Source: Orychophragmus violaceus
Taxonomy: Eukaryota; Streptophyta; Magnoliopsida; Brassicales; Brassicaceae
DNA length: 64,000 nucleotides
Assembly (NCBI GenBank): GCA_030180135.1
Contig: CM058231.1
Coordinates: 23,377,034-23,441,033, forward strand
Direction of reading: 5' to 3'
Within the stretch, counting starts at the first letter, position 1, and every line of letters begins with the position of its first letter. Shown in pieces: positions 31,008 through 42,188 of this stretch. The notes under the pieces were generated by a model. That model was not told the origin of the DNA. It worked only from the letters and a program-made list of their open reading frames with translations, and did not search any database. Both the position numbers and the translations under genes were made by a program.

Positions 31008-34000
31008 ATGGCAAGTAATGGTGTTCCCTTCCAAGTTCCGATGCTCACAAAGAGCAACTACGACAATTGGAGTCTAAGGTTGATGGCTATCTTAGGAGCA
31101 CATGATGTGTGGGAGATAGTCGAGAAAGGCTTCATTGAACCGGAGAATGATGCAAGTCTATCTCAAACTCAAAAGGATGGTTTGAGAGACTCAAGGAAGA
31201 GAGACAAGAAGGCTCTCTGTCTAATCTATCAAGGATTAGATGAAGATACGTTCGAGAAGGTCGTCGGAGCAAAGTCGGCCAAAGAAGCATGGGAGAAGCT
31301 TCGAACTTCTTACAAGGGAGCGGAGCAAGTTAAGAAGGTACGTCTTCAAACTCTAAGAGGAGAATTTGAAGCATTGCAAATGAAGGAAGGTGAACTCATT
31401 TCTGATTACTTCTCAAGAGTTCTAACGGTTACTAATAACCTAAAAAGAAACGGTGAGAAGTTAAATGAGGTGAGAATCATGGAGAAAGTTCTTAGATCAT
31501 TGGATTCAAAATTCGAGCATATAGTCACTGTGATTGAAGAGACAAAAGACTTGGAGACTATGACAATGGAGCAACTTCTTGGATCACTACAAGCTTATGA
31601 AGAAAAGAAGAAGAAGAAGGAAGACATCACAGAGCAAGTACTCAAGATGCGGATTCAAACCAAAGAAGAAACCGGTCGAAGCTATCCAAGACGAGGTGGT
31701 GGCCAAGTCCGAGGAAGAGGTCGTGGATATGTACATGGACGTGGTTGGAGACCATATGAAGACCATACCAACCAAAGAGGAGAAAGCTCATCAAGAGGCC
31801 GTGGGAGAGGAAGTCCAAAATCAAGGTACGATAAGTCAAGTATTAAGTGCTACAATTGTGGAAAGTTAGGACATTATGCTTCCGAATGTAAGGCTCCAAA
31901 CAACAATAGAGTTGAAGAGAAGTCCAATTATGCTGAAGAAATGGTCAAAGAAGAGGATATGTTATTGATGGCCTATAAGAAGGATGAACCAAATGAGGTT
32001 CACAAATGGTACCTCGACAGTGGTGCAAGCAATCACATGTGCGGTAAAAGAAGCTTGTTCGTTGAGCTTGATGAATCAGTGAAAGGAGATGTCGCTTTAG
32101 GAGATGAATCAAAGATGGAAGTGAAAGGCAAAGGTAACATTCTCATCCGACTGAAGAATGGAGATCATCAATTCATTTCCAATGTTTACTATATTCCAAG
32201 CATGAAGACCAACATCTTGAGCCTAGGACAACTCTTAGAGAAAGGTTATGATATCCAACTAAAGGATAATAGCCTTTCTATGAGAGATCACGAAAACAAT
32301 CTCATCACCAAGGTGCCGATGGCGAGGAATAGAATGTTTGTCCTAAACATTCAAAATGACATCGCACAATGTCTCAAGATGTGTTACAAGGAGGAGTCTT
32401 GCCTTTGGCATCTTCGGTTCGGGCATCTCAATTTTGGAGGCTTAGAGCTACTTTCCAAGAAAGAAATGGTGAGAGGTTTGCCTTGCATCAATCATCCAAA
32501 CCAAGTGTGTGAAGGATGTCTACTTGGAAAACAATTCAAAATGAGTTTTCCAAAGGAGTCGGAGACAAGAGCGCGGAAGCCATTAGAACTCATACATACA
32601 GATGTATGTGGCCCGATCAAGCCAAGTTCACTCGGTAAGAGTAACTACTTCCTTCTCTTTATTGATGATTTCTCAAGAAAGACATGGGTTTACTTTTTGA
32701 AAGAAAAATCAGAGGTGTTTGAAAATTTCAAAAAGTTCAAAGCCCATGTTGAGAAGGAAAGTGGCCTTGTGATTAAAGCCATGAGATCTGATCGTGGAGG
32801 AGAGTTCACATCCAAGGAATTTCTGAAGTATTGTGAAGATAATGGCATTCGAAGACAATTGACGGTGCCTAGATCCCCTCAACAAAATGGAGTAGCCGAA
32901 AGGAAGAATAGGACGATCCTTGAGATGGCAAGAAGCATGCTCAAGAGTAAGAAGCTACCAAAGGAGTTATGGGCCGAAGCAGTTGCGTGTGCGGTTTATC
33001 TATCAAACCGATCTCCAACAAGAAGTGTTTTGGGAAAGACGCCACAAGAAGCTTGGAGTGGAAGGAAACCTGGTGTTTCCCATCTAAGAGTTTTTGGAAG
33101 CCTTGCTCATGTTCATGTACCAGATGAGAAGCGAAGCAAGCTAGATGATAAAAGCGAGAAGTACATCTTCATTGGGTATGATGCTAACTCCAAAGGCTAC
33201 AAGCTCTACAATCCTGAAACAAAGAAGACAATCATCAGCCGGAATGTCATCTTTGATGAAGAAGGAGAATGGGATTGGAGATCTAATAATGAAGACTACA
33301 ACTTCTTTCCTCATATTGAAGAAGACTTAGAACAACCAAGAGAGGAGCCAGTTACCCCACCAACTTCACCAACAACAAGCTCTCAAGGAGATGAAAGCTC
33401 AAGCAAAAGGGCCCCACGTTTTAGAAGTCTACAAGAGCTTTATGAGGTAACTGAAAATCAAGACAATCTTACCTTATTTTGTCTATTTGCGGATTCCGAG
33501 CCCATGGATTTTCAAGAAGCTATGGAGAAGAAGACATGGAGAAATGCAATGGATGAAGAGATTAAGGCGATAGAGAAGAATGATACATGGGAGTTAGCTT
33601 CACTTCCAAAAGGGCATAAGGCAATCGGTGTAAAGTGGGTGTATAAAGCGAATAAGAACTCTAAAGGAGAAGTTGAAAGATACAAGGCGAGATTGGTGGC
33701 AAAAGGCTATAGCCAGAGAGCCGGAATCGACTATGATGAGGTATTTGCTCCCGTTGCTCGTCTAGAAACTGTTAGACTAATCATTTCATTGGCAGCCCAA
33801 AAGAGTTGGAGGATACATCAGATGGATGTCAAATCAGCCTTCTTAAATGGAGACCTTGAAGAAGAAGTTTACATTGAGAAACCACAAGGCTACATAGTCA
33901 AGGGAGAAGAAGACAAAGTCTTGAGGTTAAGGAAGGCTCTTTATGGGTTAAAACAAGCACCGAGAGCATGGAACACACGGATTGATAAGTACTTCAAGGA

Positions 34001-35027
34001 GAAGAACTTCATCAAGTGTCCATATGAGCACGCACTCTATATCAAAACTCAAAACAATGATATATTGATTGTGTGCTTGTATGTAGATGACTTGATATTC
34101 ACAGGAAATAATCCAAGAATGTTCGAGGATTTCAAGAAGGAGATGACAAAGGAGTTCGAGATGACCGATATTGGACTCATGTCTTACTACCTTGGAATTG
34201 AAGTGAAGCAAGAAGATAATGGAATCTTCATTACTCAAGAAGGTTATGCTAAAGAAGTGCTCAAGAAATTCAAGATGGATGACTCTAATCCAGTGAGCAC
34301 ACCAATGGAATGTGGAGCCAAGCTGTCAAAGCATGAGGAAGGAGAGAGTGTGGATCCAACACTCTTTAAAAGCTTGGTGGGAAGTCTACGCTATCTAACT
34401 TGCACAAGACCTGACATCCTACATGCAGTCGGAGTTGTGAGCAGATATATGGAGCATCCAACAACAACTCATTTCAAGGCCGCCAAGAGGATCCTTCGCT
34501 ATATCAAAGGTACCACAAACTTTGGCTTGTACTACTCTATTTCTAATGATTACAAGCTTGTTGGATATAGCGATAGCGACTGGAGTGGAGACATAGATGA
34601 CCGAAAGAGCACAAGTGGATTTGTGTTCTTCATTGGAGAAACCGCCTTCACATGGATGTCGAAGAAGCAACCGATTGTCACTCTTTCTACTTGTGAAGCG
34701 GAGTATGTAGCGGCTACTTCTTGTGTTTGTCATGCTATTTGGCTACGAAATTTGTTGAAGGAGTTGAGTTTGCCACAAGAGGAGCCAACCAAGATCTTTG
34801 TGGATAACAAATCAGCAATAGCATTGGCGAAGAATCCAGTCTTCCATGATCGGAGTAAGCACATCGATACTCGCTATCATTACATTAGAGAATGTGTTAC
34901 CAAGATGGATGTGCAATTGGAGTATGTGAAGACTAATGATCAAGTAGCTGATATCTTCACCAAGCCACTCAAGCGGGAAGACTTTATCAAGATGAGGAGT
35001 TTGCTTGGAGTAACCAATCAAGTTTAA
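31008..35027 (+). CDS. copia gag-pol polyprotein, 1339 aa, intact
   Basis: The start ATG at 31008 (MASNGVPFQVPML) is preferred to upstream near-cognate codons that overlap the primer site. Domains in order: gag/UBN2 region about 20-220; Arg-Gly-rich stretch about 220-270; CCHC zinc knuckle from C281 (CYNCGKLGHYASEC); aspartic protease at D337 (DSGASNHMC); integrase zinc region from about 468 (HLRFGH...CEGCLLGKQ) and core (IHTDVCGPIKPSSLGKSNYF, MRSDRGGEF, SPQQNGVAERKNRTI); reverse transcriptase with QMDVKSAFLNGDL and YVDDLIF (D1027, D1028); RNase H with YSDSDWSGDIDDRKSTSGF, STCEAEYVA and ADIFTKPL near the C-terminus. All catalytic motifs are present and no stop or frameshift is seen, so it is probably active in principle. 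Confidence 0.97.
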   Translation: MASNGVPFQVPMLTKSNYDNWSLRLMAILGAHDVWEIVEKGFIEPENDASLSQTQKDGLRDSRKRDKKALCLIYQGLDEDTFEKVVGAKSAKEAWEKLRTSYKGAEQVKKVRLQTLRGEFEALQMKEGELISDYFSRVLTVTNNLKRNGEKLNEVRIMEKVLRSLDSKFEHIVTVIEETKDLETMTMEQLLGSLQAYEEKKKKKEDITEQVLKMRIQTKEETGRSYPRRGGGQVRGRGRGYVHGRGWRPYEDHTNQRGESSSRGRGRGSPKSRYDKSSIKCYNCGKLGHYASECKAPNNNRVEEKSNYAEEMVKEEDMLLMAYKKDEPNEVHKWYLDSGASNHMCGKRSLFVELDESVKGDVALGDESKMEVKGKGNILIRLKNGDHQFISNVYYIPSMKTNILSLGQLLEKGYDIQLKDNSLSMRDHENNLITKVPMARNRMFVLNIQNDIAQCLKMCYKEESCLWHLRFGHLNFGGLELLSKKEMVRGLPCINHPNQVCEGCLLGKQFKMSFPKESETRARKPLELIHTDVCGPIKPSSLGKSNYFLLFIDDFSRKTWVYFLKEKSEVFENFKKFKAHVEKESGLVIKAMRSDRGGEFTSKEFLKYCEDNGIRRQLTVPRSPQQNGVAERKNRTILEMARSMLKSKKLPKELWAEAVACAVYLSNRSPTRSVLGKTPQEAWSGRKPGVSHLRVFGSLAHVHVPDEKRSKLDDKSEKYIFIGYDANSKGYKLYNPETKKTIISRNVIFDEEGEWDWRSNNEDYNFFPHIEEDLEQPREEPVTPPTSPTTSSQGDESSSKRAPRFRSLQELYEVTENQDNLTLFCLFADSEPMDFQEAMEKKTWRNAMDEEIKAIEKNDTWELASLPKGHKAIGVKWVYKANKNSKGEVERYKARLVAKGYSQRAGIDYDEVFAPVARLETVRLIISLAAQKSWRIHQMDVKSAFLNGDLEEEVYIEKPQGYIVKGEEDKVLRLRKALYGLKQAPRAWNTRIDKYFKEKNFIKCPYEHALYIKTQNNDILIVCLYVDDLIFTGNNPRMFEDFKKEMTKEFEMTDIGLMSYYLGIEVKQEDNGIFITQEGYAKEVLKKFKMDDSNPVSTPMECGAKLSKHEEGESVDPTLFKSLVGSLRYLTCTRPDILHAVGVVSRYMEHPTTTHFKAAKRILRYIKGTTNFGLYYSISNDYKLVGYSDSDWSGDIDDRKSTSGFVFFIGETAFTWMSKKQPIVTLSTCEAEYVAATSCVCHAIWLRNLLKELSLPQEEPTKIFVDNKSAIALAKNPVFHDRSKHIDTRYHYIRECVTKMDVQLEYVKTNDQVADIFTKPLKREDFIKMRSLLGVTNQV

Positions 35028-35034
35028 GAGGGGG

Positions 35035-35473
35035 TGTTGAAATATAAACTTGATTTGGATCAAGGTTAGTTATTGGATCTATGATCTAAATAACATTTGG
35101 GCTTAACCCAAAATCTTGATCCAAGTTCTAGAAATTTCTCTAGAAAAATATCTTCATATCCCCACCTCCTTAAATCTTCTAGATTTCTCTTCCACCTCCT
35201 TAAGAATAAAAATCTAGATTTTTTCATAGAAAAATCTAGATAATTGTAATATTTTAATCTAGATATTGTGATAGAATTTTCTAGATTTAGGATTAAAATA
35301 TTCTAGATATTTTGTATTTTGGAGGCTATAAATACCTCCCTCCACTCTCATTTGTAACCAAGTCTTCAAGTTGTTTTCTAAGCATAAATAAAAACTTTCT
35401 TCTTCCAAAATTCTCTTTTGTCTCTTAAGTTCTTAAACACCTTCTCCACACTTATAAAATTTTCATTCCAACA
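35035..35473 (+). repeat. 3' LTR of the intact copia element
   Basis: 439 bp, identical by eye to 30537-30975. A second TATAAATA lies at 35327-35334 and could drive readout transcription to the right. Confidence 0.95.
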
Positions 35474-35478
35474 AATGC

Positions 35479-35916
35479 GTGGGTGAAAAACTTAACTGAG
35501 AAGAAGGTGGGCTCATTTGATTTTCTGAGCTTTCTGATAAGTTTTAGGAAATTAATTGGTTGTATTTATGATAATGTGGGGGCTATCATCTCTTGTGTGC
35601 CTTGGATTCCAACTTTGAGTTTTTTTTTTGGTTTTTTTGGTTTTTTTTTGGTTTTTGAAAACTTGTTTGCTTATGTACATCAATCCACACACAGACCATG
35701 ACTCCATTAAATTTATATGTATACCAGTTAGTAGTTACCTTAAAAATAACGTAACACGTCCTCATCTTCATAGAAAATAAATGTCGTTTTAAACTAATCT
35801 TTGTGATTTTGAGACGAGATAACAATGTCACACAATTATGGATCAAATTCTTCAACAAACAAATTATGGATCAAATTCATGGGTACAACAATCTTAGTCG
35901 CTATGGCAATTCATAT
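35479..35916. other. Host spacer between the copia and Athila insertions
   Basis: About 440 bp of unique sequence with poly-T/G runs near 35620-35660 and a short duplicated piece AATTATGGATCAAATTC (about 35835 and 35862). No gene. It was presumably part of the BIG GRAIN 1-like upstream region before the insertions. Confidence 0.5.
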
Positions 35917-35921
35917 ATAAT

Positions 35922-37430
35922 TGATAACATGAATTTGTTAATTCCTTGAGGTATCAATTCCTCTTACTTATCGTGTAGTAAGAGGTATCGAACCTTTTCG
36001 GGACTGAATAAGACCAACATGAATACACCAAACCAAATTAGCCAAATTAACCAATTTCAAGATTCAAATCCTAAGATTTTAAGAGTTCTAATGACAAAAA
36101 CAAAGTAAACAAAATCAAGCAAGGAGAACTGAGCAGGCAAAGAACGAAGATAACTAGAAATCAATAACAAGAATAAGGTCTATGAGCAAGGTCAATAGAC
36201 TAGTGACTCGGGATGATCTCGGGATGCTAATCAAGCTTCAAACAAGCTAACCTCCTAGCAAGAACACAATAAGCTAATTAGCCTAATCTCTTAGAGCTAA
36301 ACCCTTCACTTAATCCTAATTCAAGAACAAACTCTCATTTGTGAATTAAGATCAAGCAAGCATTCAATCAAGTTCTTAATAGCCAATAATCACTCTAGAC
36401 ATTCATTTCCATGAGCTAGAATGTGAAAATTCTATCAAAGCGAAAACTGGAATTTCATCGAACACATGGTGGGCAAGAAATACTAAACATCCTAGTCAAC
36501 TTGATCAAGGTTAAATAGGCATTAAGCACACTTGGATATAAGAGATTTAAGAAAGATTAAACATTAGACATCTCTTAATCATCCCTAATCAAGCTAATCC
36601 TACCTAACCCATAAACCCTATGAGAAACTACTCACTAATCATCATTTGATCAACAAAATCTATAAAGATAGTGTAAATCATTGAGGATTAGAGAAAGATG
36701 AAAGATTGAAACAAGAAATCTCAAAAGAAGTACTTAGATTAGCAAAAGATTAAACTTGTTCTTACAAAAGGTTTTCAAATAAAAAACAAGCTTAAGGAGA
36801 CAACAAAAATCAGGTTTTTGGCTTAAATAGTAAAGGAGTACGAACCGGGTCAACCCGGAACAAACCGAGTATTGACCCGGGTCCAATCTGAAAATCAGGG
36901 AACCGTATCAGCTTGATGACCGATATCATGGCCGATATTGGATCTTCTGGGTTTCTGTATCGGCTTGGTTGGCCGATATCCAAGCCGATATGGACTCTCG
37001 TCGAAGGTTCGTATCGGCCCGCCTGACCGATATGGAAGCCGGTACAAACTCTCGGATTTTTCATTGAATGCACGTATCGGCTTGTGAGGCCGATATGGAA
37101 GCCGATATTGACTCCCTGAAATTAAACCGAGAGTTTGTATCGGCCTTCCTGGCCGATACTCAGGCCGATATGGTCTCATGCTGCTTCTTTCTTGGTCTTT
37201 TGAGCTCCAAACTCCTCATCCAAGCTCACCCTAGCTCCATGCACTCCAAATCATCTGCAAAAACACAAGGAAACACTCCACATGCAACCTAGAATGCTAA
37301 ATCCTAGCCTAAATGCCTAGAAACTCTAAACAAGCCAATAAGCAAAGGTAAATGAAGCTATAGAGAGCTAAAAAGAACCAAAACATAAGCTAATCAACAT
37401 CCTAATATGCCATGAAATACAAGTATATCA
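35922..37430 (-). repeat. 3' LTR of Athila
   Basis: 1509 bp. The outer edge TGATAACATG abuts the ATAAT duplication. Near its other end it carries five palindromic CGTATCGG/CCGATATGG units (36903-37175), and it ends AAGTATATCA. Confidence 0.93.
36903..37175. repeat. Palindromic CGTATCGG/CCGATAT array in the Athila 3' LTR
   Basis: Five units at about 36904, 36955, 37011, 37073 and 37137. They have the same design as the internal array (CGTATCGGCxxGxxxGGCCGATAT), spaced 51-64 bp. Confidence 0.85.
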
Positions 37431-39107
37431 ATTCCCCCTAACTTAAACCTTGCTTGTCCACAAGCAAGCACAAGATCAACAAGTCAAGTTGGGAGAAAGG
37501 TTTGAAGGTGGGAACTCATATCCAAAGGTTCAATCAAGCTTCAACAAGTTTCAAGTCTATACAACCAAAGTGCAACCGAGAAAAGCCTACTCCAAGGATA
37601 TAGCCATACTCATCAAGACAAAACTTCTAGCTTAACCTTCAACCTACACAAGCATTCAAATCCACTAGCTCCTTGACATTCATTAGATTTTTTTCAAGTG
37701 AATCCTTATTCAAAGCAATGTGATCAAACTCATTTGGTTTAAGAGACAAGGTCTTGAGACAAAAATGGTCTCAATGAAGGAAAGGCTTCTCCACAATCAT
37801 TTAGGTTCTCTCGGAAGAAGTATGAACAAGCTATAGTAAAATGGTAAGAGTTAGAGGCAATTGGTGCATACTAGGATAGATTTCCATCTACCCAAACCCC
37901 AAGAGCTTCATCTCCTAGTCTAGCCCACCTAAATGATTACTACCCTTTTTACCAAGGCTATTCTTGCCTTATTCATCTTTCACAATCCAAACCTTCCCAA
38001 GAAACCCCAAAGGATCATTCAAAACATTTTGAAAACATTGGTAACTTTACTCTTTTCAACTTAGCTCAAAACTTTTCTTATCTTTTCTTTGGTCTATTTT
38101 TCACAAACTTTCTTCTCTTTTTGGTGAGCCATTTGGCTTCTTTTCACTTCAAAACATTGAGACACTTTTTTTTTTCTTTTTCAAAACACTTAAGAGCTTT
38201 CATTTTCTTTAACACTTTTACCAATCAACTTTTGATCCCATTCAAAATTCTTTCTTTTCTTTACCCTCTTTTCCTTTCCCAAATCTTCCCAAGAAACCCC
38301 CAAACTTAAACTCTAGCCTATTGCAAAGCCAAAGATGATGAGCTTGCATCTATAATGGAAATTTTCTCCTAGTCGCCTCATACTCAACACTTTTTACCGA
38401 GCTTGTTCCAAATAGGCCTACCGCTCAAGATAGTGTTTGGGGTTTGAAATAAAGGTGGTGAAAGGTGTGGAAATCTATTAGAGCAAGTAGAGAGGGGTAG
38501 AAAGGATAAGTTTGCTCAAATATTTTGGGGTACCCATGAGTTTATCACACAAAGCAAGAACAAGGATAATTAGATGATTCAATTAAAGTTCTCACTTAGA
38601 TGGAGCTAGCTTCAAATCACAACAAGTTTCAGCATCAAATCAAGTTTCAAAGCAAGTTATCCAAGCATGGTTCGTTCTAGCTTTCAATGCGATTCTCGAG
38701 TTACAGCTTTAGTGTGGTCTATCTAGCATAAAGCTAGTGTGTGAAACAAGTTTAACCCAATTGAACCTTACGAGGAAATCAAATCATTGTTCCCAATGCA
38801 TGCGTCCTATATGATGCAACTAGACTCGATCCTATTATGCTATTGCAACTACATGCTTTCTTTTTGAATTTTTTTTTGAAATTTTTCAATTTTTTTGGTT
38901 TTTCTATGCCTTAGATGTATGCATGAGACTCAAATGATAAAATCGAAAATAAGAAACAAAGCAAACCAGATTAGCAACTGGTCTCTCCCCCAAACTTAAA
39001 TCACACGGTCCCTTGTGTGATCTAAGCTAGGAAGAAAGACCGAAAACAAGCAAAAAGCAAACAAAGAAAAGAAGAAAAACTATATACAGAGGTGGAGTGT
39101 AACCTGA
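37431..39107. other. Athila 3' non-coding region
   Basis: Between the PPT and the env-like ORF lie about 1.7 kb without an open frame, rich in T/C and A/C runs (CTTTTCACTTC, CAAACTTAAA). Long non-coding 3' regions are normal for Athila. Confidence 0.7.
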
Positions 39108-40822
39108 CTAGAAGTGGAGGTGTGGAGGTGATGAATCCCCCATGGAGTATGTCGGGTTCGAGGAAGAGCGGGACGGTGTCCTCATGGCCTTCCTCTTTCG
39201 CCTTCTGTCCTCGTGAGTGGAGTGGCGGTGAGGGTCCTCATAGTAGGAGTCGTGATCCATGCGCGCAGACCCTCCTGTCTCGTGACCAGCCACGGAGTAC
39301 CTTCCTTGCTCTAAAACCGTCTGCTCAAACAGATCATCGGCTTCAGCTATCACCTATTCAGTTGCTGCCCGAAGCTCCTCGTCCAAACCAGTCTGAGCCT
39401 CTCGGGATGTGGAAGTCTGTCCCGTAGCACCACTCTTGTCCTTCTTCCCCACGAACATCTTCAGAACCTTGGTCACTTTCTTCAAGCAGGTAGCCATCTT
39501 CTTGATGTTCCTCCCGTGCCATTTACTCTGCCTCTGGAGGTCCCGGTTCTGTTCTCTCAGTGCATTGACCGTCTTGTTCGCGATCGGTCATCCAATGGCT
39601 CTATGTAGTACCTATGCAGCCCATACACCCCAGCAGGTGCGTCGGGAGAATCTGAAGTGGCTGCAGGTGCTCTCCTCGGTATGCGAGGCTCAAACTGATG
39701 TGCCATTCCCGGCATAAACCTGATGTTGGCCCTGTCGGCGAAGCTCGTGACCACGGGGTTTGGAAGAAGAAACTTCTCCTCATATTCTGTGTCTGAACAC
39801 ATCCTATAGAGGTGACGCCCCAGAGGTGAGTTGGAGCCTAGATAATGGGTCCTGATTAAATGGGGCTCGTCCAACCACGCCACCGGTGTAGGCTGGCCAA
39901 ATGTCTTATCCCTCAGACTGCCTTCGAGTTTAACCTTCTTTGCACTAAGGATAGGTGTGATCAACCCGCCCATGTTGAACTTGGTCTCAGCATCCTTAAC
40001 AGAAGTTCCCCAATCTCGGTGAACTGAAAACTGCTCTACCAAAATGGAAGTGTAGCTCGGAAGGCGCTCAACTGGTGGTATTGGCCGACCGTTGGGATAT
40101 GTGAGTAGGAGAGGCTGTAAACCAATGTAGAGAAGCTTCATCTCCATCTCTGTGACTTGGTTCGCTTCCTTCCTGGCAAACAGAGTATGGGCCAGTGCCT
40201 TATGCACGTACCGAATGGCCGGGTGCCGGAGCCTAGCAGCCTTCATACCTCCTGCCTTGTACTGCCCAGTGGCTATCATAAACCACAAATCCTGAAGGTC
40301 CTCCTTGTCAATGGGAATGGAACAGCCCAACAAAGCACCATTTTCCTGAAAACCGAAGATGGAAGCGATATCCTCAAAGGTCACTGTGATCTTCTTCCTA
40401 CCAATCACGAAACTTATCTCCCCCCGGCTCACTTCTCCTCTCAATGCTGCCTTCCTCATGTTAACTGTTGTCTTCATGGTTGAAAGGAACTGGCAGGCTG
40501 AGCTTTGATAACCATCGCTGGAGACTATGAAGAAGGTCTTGAGTCCCATGTTGTCCATAATCTGATCATAGTCTTTTAACAATCCCAGGGCCGTGAGGGT
40601 CGGGACATGAGGATACCGTGTTGGCGCAAATGTTATATCCTCCAACTTTGCAAAGATTTCAGTAGGAGTAAATTGCAGTGGTGATGCCTGGATCACCCTC
40701 TCTTTGCCCGCAGGTGCTTCTCCCTCAACAGCAATTCCCTTTCCTTTATCTTTTGAGGAAGTCCCCACATCTTGTTCTGATGCCTTTTGCGTTGGTTTGG
40801 GGTTGGCGCGTTTCCTAGTCAT
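39108..40822 (-). pseudogene. Athila env-like / ORF-1 family protein (long frame, then frameshift)
   Basis: ATG at 40822 (MTRKRANPKPTQKASEQDV) opens 421 codons to 39557. The Lys/Glu-rich start is followed by the ATHILA ORF-1 family core: LEDITFAPTRYPHVPTLTAL, GLKTFFIVSSDGYQSSACQF, RGEISFVIGRKKITVTFED, IASIFGFQ, HPAIRYVHKALAHTLFARKE, LIRTHYLGSNSPLGRHLYRM. After YYIEPLDDRSRT the frame is lost. A neighbouring frame continues with a coiled-coil-like piece (VNALREQNRDLQRQSKWHGR, KKMATCLKKVTKVLKMF), a stop near 39354, then ADDLFEQTVLEQGRYSVAGH to 39108. Position downstream of pol matches the so-called env-like ORF of Athila; its role is not established. No clear signal peptide or membrane segment is visible. 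Confidence 0.82.
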
Positions 40823-40840
40823 TGTCCTACAAAACAACAA

Positions 40841-41799
40841 AGCTTAGATGTGCATTAGTTTAAAGTTCAACTCTCCATCACACATATCTCAATAAGCAAT
40901 GCTATAGATTGACAATGCACAACTTCATACAAGCACCGCAAGTTCACCATTAAGCACAAACACAAGCTATAAGGCATCAATCTCAACTCCATTTTCAAGC
41001 ATTTGGTTAACTAGCCCATGAAAAATAATGTACGAAATTTTTGAGATCATATAAGCTAGCAACCCTTAAACAATGCTCATTCCAACTTCCAAGTTCTCAA
41101 TCAAACACGCAATAAGCTCCAATTCAACTCTACAATCATTTTCACTTCTTAAAGACACTCTTTCAAGCAATTTCGAAAATTTTGTGAAACCAAACTAAAT
41201 AGAATCAAGTAGTCTCACACATATAAGCTATATACAACCAATTACACCCTTAGAAACCATCAATTCTAGTTTACCCCAAAATTTCCGAAATTCAAATTTT
41301 CTCAAGAACCCTAATTTCCAAAAATCAAATTCAAGCAATCCTAGGGCGAAATTGAGTTGGGTAATCATATAGAAGCAGTCTAGCAAGTGTTTCTAACCAG
41401 AATCATCAACCAACAATCAACAAATACGAATTCGAAAATCATGCAAATTTTTGCCCAATTCGATTTTTGAGATAGAGATGGTTATACCTTGGTCTGATGA
41501 TGAGAGGTGAGAGTAGATAGTGATTGCAAGTGGTAGAGCTTAGAAAAACTTGAATTTAGAAGCAAAAATCGACCAAATCCGACAAGAATTGAGAGAGAAA
41601 AGGGATTTTGAAATTTTCTTGTGAAATGCTTTTCAAAAACGCAAAGGAGGAGGAAAATAGCTTAGGAATCGTCGACTGGAGGAGAAAACAAGGTGAAATT
41701 CGGACCAAACCGGTTTAATTGGGTTCATTAAATCGATTTTCTGGTTAAAATTCGGTTTGGTCTCGGTTTAGGCTCAAGAGAACTTACCTGGGCGAAGGG
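40841..41799. other. Athila non-coding spacer upstream of the env-like ORF
   Basis: AT-rich, no open frame. It may hold the splice acceptor region for an env-like subgenomic RNA, but no site can be chosen with confidence. Confidence 0.5.
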
Positions 41800-42188
41800 C
41801 GTATCGGCCTGGCCAGCCGATACGCAAGCCGATATCAACTCTCGGATTAAATTTCGGGACTCCGTATCGGCCTGGCCAACCGATATGGTGACCGATATTC
41901 TTTCACTCCGAAGCTTCGTATCGGTTTGGCCAGCCGATACGTAGGCCGATATTGGAGTTTCTGGGAAATCTGTATCGGCTTGGCCAACCGATACGGCAAC
42001 CGGTATGAAGTCTCGGATTAAATTCTGAATTTCCGTATCGGCCTGGCCAACCGATACGGTGGCCGATATGAGTCTTCTCCGAAAATCCGTATCGGCTTGG
42101 CCAACCGATACGGTAACCGATATTGAGTCTCGGATTAAAAATTTAGATTCCGTATCGGCCTGGCCAGCCGATACGTAGACCGATATCG
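41800..42188. repeat. Tandem palindromic array (7 units) in Athila 3' internal region
   Basis: Units start at about 41800, 41863, 41917, 41971, 42033, 42088 and 42150, so the period alternates between about 62 and 54 bp. Each unit holds a 9-bp inverted pair around TGGCCA-like centres (CGTATCGGCCTGGCCAGCCG continuing into ATACG) followed by a half-copy xxCCGATAT. The whole array stays open on the minus strand (42210-41728), encoding repeated SVGQADT/SAGQADT heptads with no stop. A related five-unit array lies in each LTR. Confidence 0.9.

Larger units (their letters stand above)
30537..35473 (+). mobile_element. Full-length, structurally intact Ty1/copia retrotransposon
   Basis: The 4937-bp element has 439-bp LTRs at 30537-30975 and 35035-35473 (TGTTGAAATA...TTCCAACA, identical by eye). 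The perfect 5-bp target duplication AATGC lies at 30532-30536 and 35474-35478. The primer binding site TGGTATCAGAGC is at 30979-30990, a GAGGGGG-type polypurine tract lies just before the 3' LTR, and one uninterrupted gag-pol frame fills the interior. Every part needed for autonomous movement is present, and LTR identity implies a very recent insertion. It lies divergent to the BIG GRAIN 1-like gene. Confidence 0.97.

Noticed and set aside
41800..42188. CRISPR-like array
   Set aside because: Regularly spaced palindromic repeats, but in a plant retrotransposon, with related spacers, no cas genes, and the same units in the LTRs.
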